Below, in pieces: positions 1 through 7,826 of a DNA stretch of 64,000 bases. Each line of letters starts with the position of its first letter. Position 1 is the first letter of the stretch. Made by a program: the position numbers and the translations under genes. The stretch spans positions 40,298 to 104,297 of the forward strand of contig JANSXZ010000012.1 of NCBI GenBank assembly GCA_024742705.1, in the 5' to 3' direction. Under the pieces are notes generated by a model that was not told the DNA's origin, did not search any database, and saw only the letters and a program-made list of their open reading frames with translations. Source of the DNA: Paracoccaceae bacterium (lineage in GTDB: Bacteria > Pseudomonadota > Alphaproteobacteria > Rhodobacterales > Rhodobacteraceae).

Positions 1-270
1 GGGCACCACCGCTTCGGCGTTGAAACGCGCGCCGCCGGCATAGATCTGCAACGCCAGCGCGCCGCCGGTGAACAGCGCCGTCAGCCCGACCACCGGCAGC
101 GACAACCACCCCACATGCAACAGCGCATGGCCCAGTTCGCGCGGATAGAACGGCGGCCGCAGCATGTGCCCGGCGGCGGTGCCGGCAAAGATCGCCACCC
201 GCCCCAGCGCGGCCAGCAAGGCGATCGCCATCCGCCCGATGTGCGCCAGCGGCCGTGCGGCAGGGTTCAC
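1..270 (-). CDS. mlaE: MlaE-family ABC transporter permease, N-terminal part (runs off the left edge)
   Basis: Only the first 90 codons are inside the window. The peptide has the opening of MlaE/YrbE permeases: a charged N-terminus, a first hydrophobic helix around residues 14-30, the [10 protein letters not shown] segment, then a second hydrophobic stretch with [15 protein letters not shown]. In the family this membrane subunit works with an MlaF-like ATPase and an MCE-domain lipid-binding protein in phospholipid transport across the envelope. The start is a GTG that overlaps the alr stop (GTGA), so it is probably translationally coupled to alr. The alternative, any other polytopic membrane protein, is unlikely given the motif. 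The catalytic and partner genes would lie to the left and cannot be seen. Confidence 0.8.
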   Translation of the reverse strand, partial: MNPAARPLAHIGRMAIALLAALGRVAIFAGTAAGHMLRPPFYPRELGHALLHVGWLSLPVVGLTALFTGGALALQIYAGGARFNAEAVVP

Positions 271-1316
271 TCGGTATACCTGCGCGCATAGCGCGCGCCC
301 ATCGATGTCAGAATTTCGTAACCGATGGTTTCCGCATAGCCGGCCAGATCGTCAACCGTTTGATAGGTGTTGAGGATGGTCACACTGGCCGGATCGCGGT
401 TCAGATCGGTGATGTCGGCGGTGATCAGGTCCATCGACACCCGCCCGACGATCTGGCAGGGCACACCATCGGCGTAGACGGTGGCCCGCCGCCCGCTCAT
501 GGCGCGAATCAGACCGTCGGCATAGCCGGCCGAAATCGTGGCGATGCGGCTGTCGCGGGGGGCGGTCCAGCTGTTGCCATAACCGACGGTTTCACCGGCC
601 ATCACCGTGCGCACCTGGATCACCGGCAGATCCAGCGTGACCACCGCGCCCGCATCCTCGAACGGGGCGCCGCCATAGAGCCCGACGCCGGGACGTGTCA
701 GATCGAAATGGTAATCCTGCCCCAACAGGATGCCGCCCGTCGCCGCCAGCGAAAGCGGTACATCGCAATCTGCGGTCAGTTCGCGAAAGGTGCGCAACTG
801 GATGCGGTTCATCGGGTGGCCCTGATCGTCGGCGCAGGCGAGGTGCGACATCAGCAGAACCGGGTTTTGCGCCAGCGCGATGTCACGCAGCGCTGCCCAT
901 TCGCCGGGTTCCATGCCCAGACGGTTCATGCCGGTGTCAAGCTGCACGCCGAAGGGTTGGTCGGGGATCGATTCGACATGGCGCACCATCTGATCCACCG
1001 AATTCAGCATCGGGATCAGATCGGCGTCGCGGATCAGCGCCGTGTCGCCCTCCATATGGCCCGAGAACACCGCGATCACCACATCCGGGCCCAGCACCTT
1101 GCGCAGCGCGACACCTTCCTGGGCGACGGCAACGAAGAATTGCCGCGCGCCGGCTGCGGCCAGCGCGCTGGCCACGCGCCCGGCACCCAGGCCATAGCCA
1201 TCGGCCTTGACCACCGCCGCGGTGTCGCAGTCGGTCATTGCGTCCAGCGCCAGCCAGTTCTGGACCAGCGCGCCAAGGTCGATCGTCAGGGTACCCGTGC
1301 TCATGGGTGCGTTCAT
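267..1316 (-). CDS. alr: Alanine racemase
   Basis: PLP-dependent enzyme interconverting L- and D-alanine for peptidoglycan, in the cytoplasm. 349 residues, slightly short for the family (about 360). The N-terminal TIM-barrel motif [12 protein letters not shown] carries the PLP lysine (K37), and the C-terminal part has the VGYGNSW motif holding the second catalytic tyrosine, followed by ISAGYADGL. The frame is open about 200 bp further upstream, but that stretch lies over the preceding oxygenase gene, so I place the start at the ATG giving MNAPMSTG; an ATG four codons later is also possible. It lies 19 bp after the oxygenase gene and its stop overlaps the GTG of the MlaE-like permease, so it is an operon member downstream of dnaB. 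Confidence 0.93.
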   Translation of the reverse strand: MNAPMSTGTLTIDLGALVQNWLALDAMTDCDTAAVVKADGYGLGAGRVASALAAAGARQFFVAVAQEGVALRKVLGPDVVIAVFSGHMEGDTALIRDADLIPMLNSVDQMVRHVESIPDQPFGVQLDTGMNRLGMEPGEWAALRDIALAQNPVLLMSHLACADDQGHPMNRIQLRTFRELTADCDVPLSLAATGGILLGQDYHFDLTRPGVGLYGGAPFEDAGAVVTLDLPVIQVRTVMAGETVGYGNSWTAPRDSRIATISAGYADGLIRAMSGRRATVYADGVPCQIVGRVSMDLITADITDLNRDPASVTILNTYQTVDDLAGYAETIGYEILTSMGARYARRYTE

Positions 1317-1335
1317 GACATGGGCGCGGCGGGCG

Positions 1336-2289
1336 TCAAGAGGAAAGCCGCCCCGCCGTGCGCGGCTTGTGCGCCTCGTACCCCGCCTGAAGTTCGGCGC
1401 GCAGAAATTCGCCGAAAACCAGCGGGTCGAAACGCGGCGTGCCGGTGCCGGGCAGAGGGGCCACGACCGTGTGAACATGTGGATCGAAGAAGAACGGGCA
1501 CGAAAACCGCGCACGCCCCGACAGGTTGATCACCCGGTGCGGCGTGGCCCGCAGCCGGCCGTTGGTCATGCGTTGCAGCATCTGCCCCACGTTGACAACG
1601 AAGCTGCCGGGCAGCGCCGGCGCGTCGACCCACGCGCCGGCCGGGGTGCGCACCTGCAAGCCGCCGGCGTCGTCCTGGGCCAGAAGCGTCAGCGCGCCGA
1701 AATCCACATGCGGCGCCGAGCCGTACAGATCCCCGGGGCGATCCGGTGGCGCCGGCGGGTAATGCAGCAGCCGCAGCCAGATCGTCGGTTCGTCAAAGGG
1801 CCGCATCGCGTCGGGATCGGTGACGCCCGCCGCTTCGAAGGCAACGCCGAGGATCTGCCGCGCCAGCCCCGAAAGGGCCCCGACACAGGTTTCAAGCGCC
1901 GGGCGGAAGCCGGGCAGGTCGGGCCACTGGTTCGGACCCGACAGGTAGGTGTCGGGGCGGGCCACTCGATCCTCGCGCATCATCATGAAGCTGGCCGACT
2001 GGTTCGGCCGGGTGACACGGGCCAGTTCGGTGGTCACATCGGTGGATGTGCCCAGCGGGATATAGCCGCGGTGCGCCTCGTTCACCGCCACCTCCATTTT
2101 TTCCGCAAGGGGCCGGGCATGGAACCGAACGGAGGCGTCGAAGACATCGTCGATGATCCGCTGCGCGACACCGTGGTTGACCACATAGCCAAAGCCGGTG
2201 CCGCCGTAGGCCCGGCGAAACGCCTCGGTCAGCCGGGGCCGGGGCCAGGCCATGTCGATCACCGGGATTTCAGTGAATTCCCCGGTCAT
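1336..2289 (-). CDS. Isopenicillin N synthase-like 2OG-Fe(II) dioxygenase
   Basis: 317 residues. The N-terminal DIOX_N part (about 7-130) includes [10 protein letters not shown], and the C-terminal Fe(II)/2-oxoglutarate barrel carries the metal triad H194-x-D196 (APHVDFGAL) and H251 (ATPHRV), with the co-substrate residues in [10 protein letters not shown] (R261/S263). All key residues are present, so it should be an active non-haem iron oxygenase; the substrate cannot be told from sequence. Such genes are commonly annotated as flavonol synthase or gibberellin oxidase-like in proteobacteria without support. It starts 12 bp after the DUF1194 gene and is followed 19 bp later by alr, so it is co-transcribed with unrelated housekeeping genes. 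Confidence 0.85.
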   Translation of the reverse strand: MTGEFTEIPVIDMAWPRPRLTEAFRRAYGGTGFGYVVNHGVAQRIIDDVFDASVRFHARPLAEKMEVAVNEAHRGYIPLGTSTDVTTELARVTRPNQSASFMMMREDRVARPDTYLSGPNQWPDLPGFRPALETCVGALSGLARQILGVAFEAAGVTDPDAMRPFDEPTIWLRLLHYPPAPPDRPGDLYGSAPHVDFGALTLLAQDDAGGLQVRTPAGAWVDAPALPGSFVVNVGQMLQRMTNGRLRATPHRVINLSGRARFSCPFFFDPHVHTVVAPLPGTGTPRFDPLVFGEFLRAELQAGYEAHKPRTAGRLSS

Positions 2290-2301
2290 CGGGCAGCGGC
2301 G

Positions 2302-3105
2302 TCAGGGATAGTCAAAGTACATCCTGTTGCGTTCCCAAAGGTCTTCGCCGACCATGCAATTGTAGGGCGCGGGTGGCACATATTGCACCGGCACCGCCGT
2401 GGCCGGCGCCAAAGCCGGTGCCGCGCCGATTTCCAGAACCAGCTTGCGCCGCACGGCCATCGCGAATTCATCCCAATGCAGCACCGGGATCACGAAGGCG
2501 CCGGGGCCGCCGATCACGCAGCGTTCGTAATAGACATCCAGGTCGGGGATGCCCCAGCGTTCGGAAAACGCATCCTGCGTCATCAGTGGCAGGCCGTTGA
2601 TGGTGAACCCGCGATCCAGAACCGCGGCGCGGGCGCGCAACACCGGGCGGCCCTGGTTGTTGGGGCCGTCCCCCGACACATCGATCACGCGGCGGTAGCT
2701 GGTGAACCCGTTGTCGGCAAAACTGTCGGCGGCATAGAGCAACGCCCCCGAAATCGACGTGCGCCGCATCCCGTCGTCGAAATGCGCGGTGATCCTGCCG
2801 GCCACGGCGGCGGCCGACTCGGCGCTGTCGATCAACGTCCAGGGCACCACCACCGATTGCGCGTGTTCGCCCGCCCATTCCACATATGTCACCGCGATCC
2901 GGCCGATCATTCCGTTGCGGACCGCGCCCAGAACCTCGTCCGAGGTCAGCGCCGAAGCATAGCCGCGCCGCTGGATCTCAAGCTCGACGGGCGACATTGA
3001 TCGCGACACGTCGACCGCAAGGAAAAGCTGCACGTCCACCTCGACATCGCGGGCGATGGCCGGCAGCGACCAGACAAGAAAGACAAGGGCGAGAACGATG
3101 CGCAT
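2302..3105 (-). CDS. DUF1194 family secreted VWA-like protein
   Basis: 267 residues from the chosen ATG, which begins a clear signal peptide (MRIVLALVFLVWSLPAIA, probable cleavage after AIA); an upstream in-frame ATG would bury the signal and was rejected. The mature part begins DVEVDVQLFLAVDVSRSM, a von Willebrand factor A-like start with a MIDAS-type D-x-S-x-S (DVSRS). Conserved DUF1194 features follow (VEWAGEHAQ, RRTSISGALLYAAD, DVSGDGPNNQGRPV). The family is known only as predicted periplasmic or secreted proteins of alphaproteobacteria with no assigned function. It lies 89 bp downstream of dnaB and 12 bp upstream of the oxygenase. Confidence 0.85.
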   Translation of the reverse strand: MRIVLALVFLVWSLPAIARDVEVDVQLFLAVDVSRSMSPVELEIQRRGYASALTSDEVLGAVRNGMIGRIAVTYVEWAGEHAQSVVVPWTLIDSAESAAAVAGRITAHFDDGMRRTSISGALLYAADSFADNGFTSYRRVIDVSGDGPNNQGRPVLRARAAVLDRGFTINGLPLMTQDAFSERWGIPDLDVYYERCVIGGPGAFVIPVLHWDEFAMAVRRKLVLEIGAAPALAPATAVPVQYVPPAPYNCMVGEDLWERNRMYFDYP

Positions 3106-3194
3106 GACGGTATTTCGCCCGATAGCGCACCGGCCTGTCAATCCGTTCCCACGCGATTGTGTCCGACGCCCGGCCTTCCGCCCGCCGGGTGCCT

Positions 3195-4697
3195 TCAGAA
3201 CCCGACGTCGGCGTCGTTGTCGACCTGTTGCCAGGGTTTCACCAGGTTGCCGAAGCGGGTGAACCGGCCCTCGAAGCTCAGCTCGATCGATCCGATGGGC
3301 CCGTGGCGCTGTTTGCCGATGATCACCTCGGCCTTGCCGTGCAGACGCTCCATGCGCTCCTGCCAGCTGGCCATTTCGTCCAGACGGTCGTCGGACGGTT
3401 TCTCGCGTTCGGCATAGTATTCCTCGCGGAACACGAACATCACCACATCGGCATCCTGTTCGATGGATCCCGATTCGCGCAGGTCGGACAGCTGCGGGCG
3501 CTTGTCCTCGCGATTTTCCACCTGCCGGCTGAGCTGGGACAGCGCGATCACCGGAATGTCGAGTTCCTTGGCAATGGCCTTGAGGCCCTGGGTGATCTCG
3601 CTGACCTCGTTGACGCGGCTGTCCTTGGCCGATGCCGGACGCACCAGTTGAAGGTAGTCCACGATCAGCACGTCCAGGCCATGCGTCCGCTTCAGCCTGC
3701 GCGCGCGCGCGGCCAGTTGGCTGATCGGCAGGGCGGGCGTGTCGTCGATGAACAGCGGGCAGGCCTCGAGCGATTTGGCGGCCTCGACGAACCTGCGGAA
3801 TTCCGGTTCGGTCAGGTCGCCCCGGCGGATCTGTTCGCTGGGCACCTCCGAGGCCTCGGACAGGATGCGCGCGGCCAGCTGTTCGGCGCTCATTTCCAGG
3901 CTGTAGAAGCCGACCACGCCGCCATCCACCGTGCCGGTCGACCCATCGGTCAATTGCCCGCGCTTGTAGGCGCGCGCGATGTTGAATGCGATATTGGTGG
4001 CCAGCGATGTCTTGCCCATCGACGGCCGCCCGGCCAGGATCAGAAGGTCTGACCGGTGCAGCCCGCCCAGCTTCTTGTCCATGTCGATCAGCCCGGTCGA
4101 CACCCCCGAAAGACCGCCCTGCCGCTGGTAGGCGGCGTTGGCGACGTTGACGGCATCCGTCACCGCGCGCAGGAAGCTCTGAAAGCCGCTGTCGGTCTGG
4201 CCCTGCTCGCTGAGCTTGTAGAGCTGCTGTTCGGCCTCGACAATCTGCTCGCGCGGCTCCGAGGCCACATCGACCTTGGCTGCCTTGGCGCTGATGTCTC
4301 GGCCCAGCCCGATCAACTGGCGGCGAATGGCCAGATCATAGATCATCTGCGCGTAGTCGCGCACCGCGAAGGCGCTGATCGCGGCCCCCGCCAGCCGCGC
4401 CAGATAGGCCGGGCCGCCCAGTTCCGCGAGGCCGGCATCGTCCTCCATGAAGGATTTCACCGTGACCGGCGAGGCCAGCGCGTTCTTGGCGATGCGGCTG
4501 GCGCAGATCTCGTAGATGCGCGCGTGCACCGGATCGTAGAAATGGCCCGAATGGATGATCGACGCGATGCGGTCGTAGACGTCGTTGTTTGTCAGGATCG
4601 CGCCCAGAAGCTGCTGTTCGGCCTCGATGGAATGGGGAAGTGCGTCTGCAGTGCCGTCGCCGTCGGCGGACGCGCCGAAGCTGGTGATCTCGTTCAT
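3195..4697 (-). CDS. dnaB: Replicative DNA helicase DnaB
   Basis: 500 residues, normal length. The N-terminal primase-interaction domain begins around PHSIEAEQQLLGAIL (residues 21-35). The RecA-like C-terminal domain has Walker A GRPSMGKT (223-230), followed by VDYLQLV, ALSQLSRQVE and RESGSIEQDADVV. It is the hexameric 5'-3' helicase that unwinds DNA at the replication fork. The start ATG (MNEITS) is followed by a short non-conserved tail before the conserved domain, which is usual in this group. It is the first gene of a minus-strand run (dnaB, DUF1194, oxygenase, alr, mlaE), separated from pyrE by 201 bp. Confidence 0.97.
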   Translation of the reverse strand: MNEITSFGASADGDGTADALPHSIEAEQQLLGAILTNNDVYDRIASIIHSGHFYDPVHARIYEICASRIAKNALASPVTVKSFMEDDAGLAELGGPAYLARLAGAAISAFAVRDYAQMIYDLAIRRQLIGLGRDISAKAAKVDVASEPREQIVEAEQQLYKLSEQGQTDSGFQSFLRAVTDAVNVANAAYQRQGGLSGVSTGLIDMDKKLGGLHRSDLLILAGRPSMGKTSLATNIAFNIARAYKRGQLTDGSTGTVDGGVVGFYSLEMSAEQLAARILSEASEVPSEQIRRGDLTEPEFRRFVEAAKSLEACPLFIDDTPALPISQLAARARRLKRTHGLDVLIVDYLQLVRPASAKDSRVNEVSEITQGLKAIAKELDIPVIALSQLSRQVENREDKRPQLSDLRESGSIEQDADVVMFVFREEYYAEREKPSDDRLDEMASWQERMERLHGKAEVIIGKQRHGPIGSIELSFEGRFTRFGNLVKPWQQVDNDADVGF

Positions 4698-4898
4698 GCT
4701 GCCCTCGGTTTTCTGCGGACCCCGACTTAGCCGCGCCGGCCCGCGCGGTGCAACGTGTATATCCTGTGGACGGGCTGTGGAAAACTTCCGCCCCGATGCG
4801 GCCCGTGCCGCACACGCATCATGTTGCCATCAACGCGGTGCGACGGTCAACATCTTGTGTGACGCGGGATCGCGTCGTGGCACGCCTGCGACAGCGGG
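4698..4898. promoter_or_regulatory. dnaB upstream region with DnaA-box-like sequences
   Basis: 201 bp between pyrE and dnaB with no coding potential. On the minus strand it holds TTTTCCACA (plus coordinates 4776-4784), one mismatch from the DnaA box TTATNCACA, and nearby GTCCACAGG. These could place dnaB expression under DnaA, but both are short and could be chance. No strong terminator for pyrE was found here. Confidence 0.25.
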
Positions 4899-5579
4899 TC
4901 AGGCTTTTGCCCGTTTTTCTTGCCATGCCTTGGGCGCGGTCAGGAAAGTCTCGACCTCGGCCAGCGTGGCGGCGTCGAACTTGCCCATCTCGCGCGCCGC
5001 CGCCAGTACGTCCCACCATGTGCACAGGTGATGCAGGGCAATGCCATGATCGCCCAAGGTTTTTTCGGTGTCCGGAAAGATGCCGTAGTAAAAGATCACG
5101 GCGGTATGCCCACAGCTGGCGCCGGTTTCGCGAATCGCATCCACGAACGACAGTTTCGAGCCGCCGTCGGTTGTCAGATCCTCAACCAGCAGAACGCGCT
5201 GTCCCGGCGTCATCGCGCCTTCGATTCGGGCGTTGCGGCCATAGCCCTTGGGCTTCTTGCGGACATAGCTCATCGGCAGGGCCATCCGCTCGGCCACCAG
5301 CGCGGCAAAGGGAATGCCCGCGGTTTCGCCGCCCGCGATGTTGTCGAAGGCCTCGAAACCGGCGTTGCGCATCACGGTGACCGCAAGGAAATCCATCAGC
5401 GTCGAACGGATGCGCGGAAACGAGATCAGCTTGCGGCAATCGATGTACGTCGGGCCGGGCAGACCCGAGGCATAGATGAAGGGCGTTTCGGCGTTGAAGT
5501 GCACCGCTTCGACTTCCAGAAGCATACGCGCCGAAAGCCGTGCGATTTCTTCGGCCGGAGGAAAGGAGGAAGGGATCAT
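4899..5579 (-). CDS. pyrE: Orotate phosphoribosyltransferase
   Basis: 226 residues. It converts orotate and PRPP to orotidine 5'-phosphate, step five of UMP synthesis. The PRPP-binding loop is [14 protein letters not shown], and the flexible catalytic loop follows [11 protein letters not shown] with the lysines expected for OPRTase. The N-terminal [15 protein letters not shown] fits the alphaproteobacterial long form. It is preceded 55 bp upstream by pyrC on the same strand, forming a pyrC-pyrE pair that supplies consecutive stages of pyrimidine synthesis. The start ATG is followed by a normal N-terminus ([15 protein letters not shown]). Confidence 0.96.
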   Translation of the reverse strand: MIPSSFPPAEEIARLSARMLLEVEAVHFNAETPFIYASGLPGPTYIDCRKLISFPRIRSTLMDFLAVTVMRNAGFEAFDNIAGGETAGIPFAALVAERMALPMSYVRKKPKGYGRNARIEGAMTPGQRVLLVEDLTTDGGSKLSFVDAIRETGASCGHTAVIFYYGIFPDTEKTLGDHGIALHHLCTWWDVLAAAREMGKFDAATLAEVETFLTAPKAWQEKRAKA

Positions 5580-5634
5580 GCATGCAGCTTTCTGTCGGGT
5601 TGGCCGGTGGCGGCGGTCGGGCGGCGGGTGTGGA

Positions 5635-6678
5635 TCATGTCTCGACCTGCCAGTGCAGATCGAATCCTGGATCGAAGATCGTCACCGGACCGGCGCCAGT
5701 GTCCAGCGTGCCGCCGCCACGCCGCGGCGCCCCGCGGCGCAACACGATCCGCGTGTCGTTTTCGGGCAGCCGGTAAAACGCCGGCCCGTGCCGCGAGGCA
5801 AAGCCTTCCAACCGGTCCAGCGCATCGCTGGTTTCGAACACCTCGGCCAGGATCGCCATCGTATCGGTGGCGGTAAAGCATCCCGCGCAGCCGCAGGCGC
5901 TCAGTTTGTCGGGGTCGGGGTGCGGTGCGCTGTCGGTGCCCAGAAAGAACCGCGCATCGCCGGATGTCGCGGCCTCAAGCAGCGCGCGGCGGTGGGATTC
6001 GCGTTTCGCCACCGGCAGGCAATAATAGTGCGGCCGGATGCCACCAGCGAGGATGTGATTGCGGTTGATCACCAGATGATGTGTCGTGATGGTCGCACCC
6101 AGGTCGCCGCCGGTGTCCGACCGGGCATACTGCACCGCGCCTTCGGTGGTGATATGCTCCATCACCACGCGCAGGCCCTGCGTGCGGCGGCGCAGCGGAT
6201 CGAGAACCCGATCGATGAACACCGCCTCGCGGTCGAAGATGTCGATATCGGCATCCGTCACCTCGCCGTGCACGCACAGCGGCAGGCCGATTTCGGCCAT
6301 GCGTTCCAGAACCGGTTGAATCCGGTCGAAGCTGCGCACGCCGCTGGCGGAATTGGTGGTGGCCCCGGCCGGATAGAGCTTGACCGCATGGATCAGACCT
6401 TCGGCCTTTGCGCGCGCCACGTCATCGGGATCGGTTTCATCGGTCAGGTACAGCGTCATCAGCGGCTCGAACCGCGCGCCTTCGGGCAGCGCCGCGAGGA
6501 TGCGCTGGCGATAGGCGCGGGCATCGTCGGATGTGACCACGGGCGGCACCAGGTTGGGCATGACGATCGCGCGGGCGAAATGGCGCGCGGTCTCGGGCAG
6601 GACGGCCTTCAGCATCTCGCCATCGCGCAGGTGCAGGTGCCAGTCGTCGGGTCGGGTCAGGGTCAGCGTCTTGGACAT
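5635..6678 (-). CDS. pyrC: Dihydroorotase, E. coli-type (type II)
   Basis: 347 residues, as expected for the compact class. It cyclises carbamoyl-aspartate to dihydroorotate using two zinc ions. The metal-binding HxH is in [10 protein letters not shown] (H14, H16), the carbamylated bridging lysine is in [14 protein letters not shown], and further ligands are in LCVHGEV and MEHITT, with the catalytic aspartate in GTDSAPH. The frame is open upstream, but the family N-terminus begins exactly at the ATG giving [10 protein letters not shown]. It lies 59 bp downstream of an unknown gene and 55 bp upstream of pyrE. Confidence 0.96.
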   Translation of the reverse strand: MSKTLTLTRPDDWHLHLRDGEMLKAVLPETARHFARAIVMPNLVPPVVTSDDARAYRQRILAALPEGARFEPLMTLYLTDETDPDDVARAKAEGLIHAVKLYPAGATTNSASGVRSFDRIQPVLERMAEIGLPLCVHGEVTDADIDIFDREAVFIDRVLDPLRRRTQGLRVVMEHITTEGAVQYARSDTGGDLGATITTHHLVINRNHILAGGIRPHYYCLPVAKRESHRRALLEAATSGDARFFLGTDSAPHPDPDKLSACGCAGCFTATDTMAILAEVFETSDALDRLEGFASRHGPAFYRLPENDTRIVLRRGAPRRGGGTLDTGAGPVTIFDPGFDLHWQVET

Positions 6679-6737
6679 GAGGCCGCATAGCACAGCCGCG
6701 CCCGCCGGGGCCAGAGGCCTTGCGCGGCGCCTCAGCC

Positions 6738-7709
6738 TCAGAGCCCGTCGTCGTCTTCCTGGTCCGCGGCACGCGCCTCGCGCGCGGCCTTCTCGGCCTC
6801 GAGTTGCACCAGCCGCCGGCGCAGTTTGGGCGCTTTCATCCGCTGCGTCACGCTGCGGCACACCGCCATTTCCAGTTCCGCGCGACGCTGGCGTTGCAGC
6901 CGGGCGATCAGCGCGCGCAGATAGGGCGGATAGCTGCGCCGCTCGCGGAACAGCCGCGCAAAGCGCAGCGCGTCCAGACGGTCTTCGCCGGCATCCGCCA
7001 GCATCCGGTACAGGATATCCATGCCGATCATGTGGCCCTGCAGATCCTTGCCGAGAAACGGCAGGCGCAGCCGCGTCACGCCGGGCCGGTGAAACAGCGC
7101 GGCATGCATCGCGTCCAGATCCTCGTGCGGATCATAAAGCACGAAGGCGTGGTCGGCCGCCTGCAGCATCTCCGGGGCGTATCCGTACCGGTCGTTGAAC
7201 GACACGAACCGCATGTCCAGATAGCGCCGGTCCCATTCCGTGACCCGCGGATCCAGAGTGGCCTGAGGCTGTACCGCGATCACCGTCGCCCCCGGCGCGG
7301 CGATCGAAAACGCCGCCGCCGCATAGCCGCCGGGCCCGGCGCCATAGAACACGACGCGATCGAAGTCCTCGAAGAAGGCATCGTCGATCAGCCGGTCGAA
7401 GAAAGCATAGACGTTCGGATCGCGGAACCATGTGTCGCCGTCCGAGATCAAGCACAGATGCGACCAGCCCAGCGCGCGAACCATGTCAAAGCCCAACGGA
7501 TGCGCGTCGCGGGATAGGGCGTGGATGCCCTGAATCGATTCGAAACTGACCAGCAGCGTGTTGCGATCGTCGATGAAGGTGGCGAAATGCGCGTTGCCCA
7601 GCGGCTGAAACAGGCCCTGGGCGTTGGCGATGTCGGCGAGGCTCTCGATCCAGGCGGATTTGTCCAGCCCGGCCAGCGAGATGTCCATCGGATGCTCGTC
7701 GTCCTGCAT
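6738..7709 (-). CDS. Unknown protein with alpha/beta-hydrolase-like core lacking the nucleophile
   Basis: 323 residues from an ATG (MQDDEHPMD) with a good Shine-Dalgarno (GAGGAAC) just upstream; a longer frame exists but has no such site. No known enzyme is recognised. The middle contains [17 protein letters not shown], shaped like the nucleophile elbow of alpha/beta hydrolases (usually GxSxG) but with glycine and proline where the serine should be, followed by [15 protein letters not shown] and [14 protein letters not shown]. The C-terminal 60 residues are rich in Arg and Lys and end in an acidic tail. Related proteins in Rhodobacteraceae are, as I recall, often labelled phosphoadenosine phosphosulfate reductase; nothing here (no PP-motif, no Cys pair) supports that. 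It lies 117 bp downstream of the glycosyltransferase operon and may serve it. Confidence 0.6.
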   Translation of the reverse strand: MQDDEHPMDISLAGLDKSAWIESLADIANAQGLFQPLGNAHFATFIDDRNTLLVSFESIQGIHALSRDAHPLGFDMVRALGWSHLCLISDGDTWFRDPNVYAFFDRLIDDAFFEDFDRVVFYGAGPGGYAAAAFSIAAPGATVIAVQPQATLDPRVTEWDRRYLDMRFVSFNDRYGYAPEMLQAADHAFVLYDPHEDLDAMHAALFHRPGVTRLRLPFLGKDLQGHMIGMDILYRMLADAGEDRLDALRFARLFRERRSYPPYLRALIARLQRQRRAELEMAVCRSVTQRMKAPKLRRRLVQLEAEKAAREARAADQEDDDGL

Positions 7710-7724
7710 GTCTGCGTTCCTCTC

Positions 7725-7749
7725 ACCGGTTGCGTTGAGGTGAACCGGT
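7725..7749. promoter_or_regulatory. Inverted repeat upstream of the unknown 6738-7709 gene
   Basis: ACCGGTT and AACCGGT form a perfect 7-bp inverted repeat separated by 11 bp, 15 bp upstream of the start codon and next to the ribosome binding site. It could be a repressor operator or an mRNA hairpin controlling translation. The neighbouring sequence (to 7800) is more A/T-rich than the surroundings, consistent with a promoter. Confidence 0.35.
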
Positions 7750-7826
7750 TGTTGTTGTGCATATCGCGACAATACGGCGAAAATTGGCAAAAACTAAGGG
7801 TCTGGAGGGTTTTGCGCGGCGCCGGC

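Noticed and set aside
6738..7709. Phosphoadenosine phosphosulfate reductase annotation for the unknown gene
   Set aside because: No PP-loop SGGxDS motif and no catalytic ECGxH or cluster cysteines; the true reductase is at 24694-25518.
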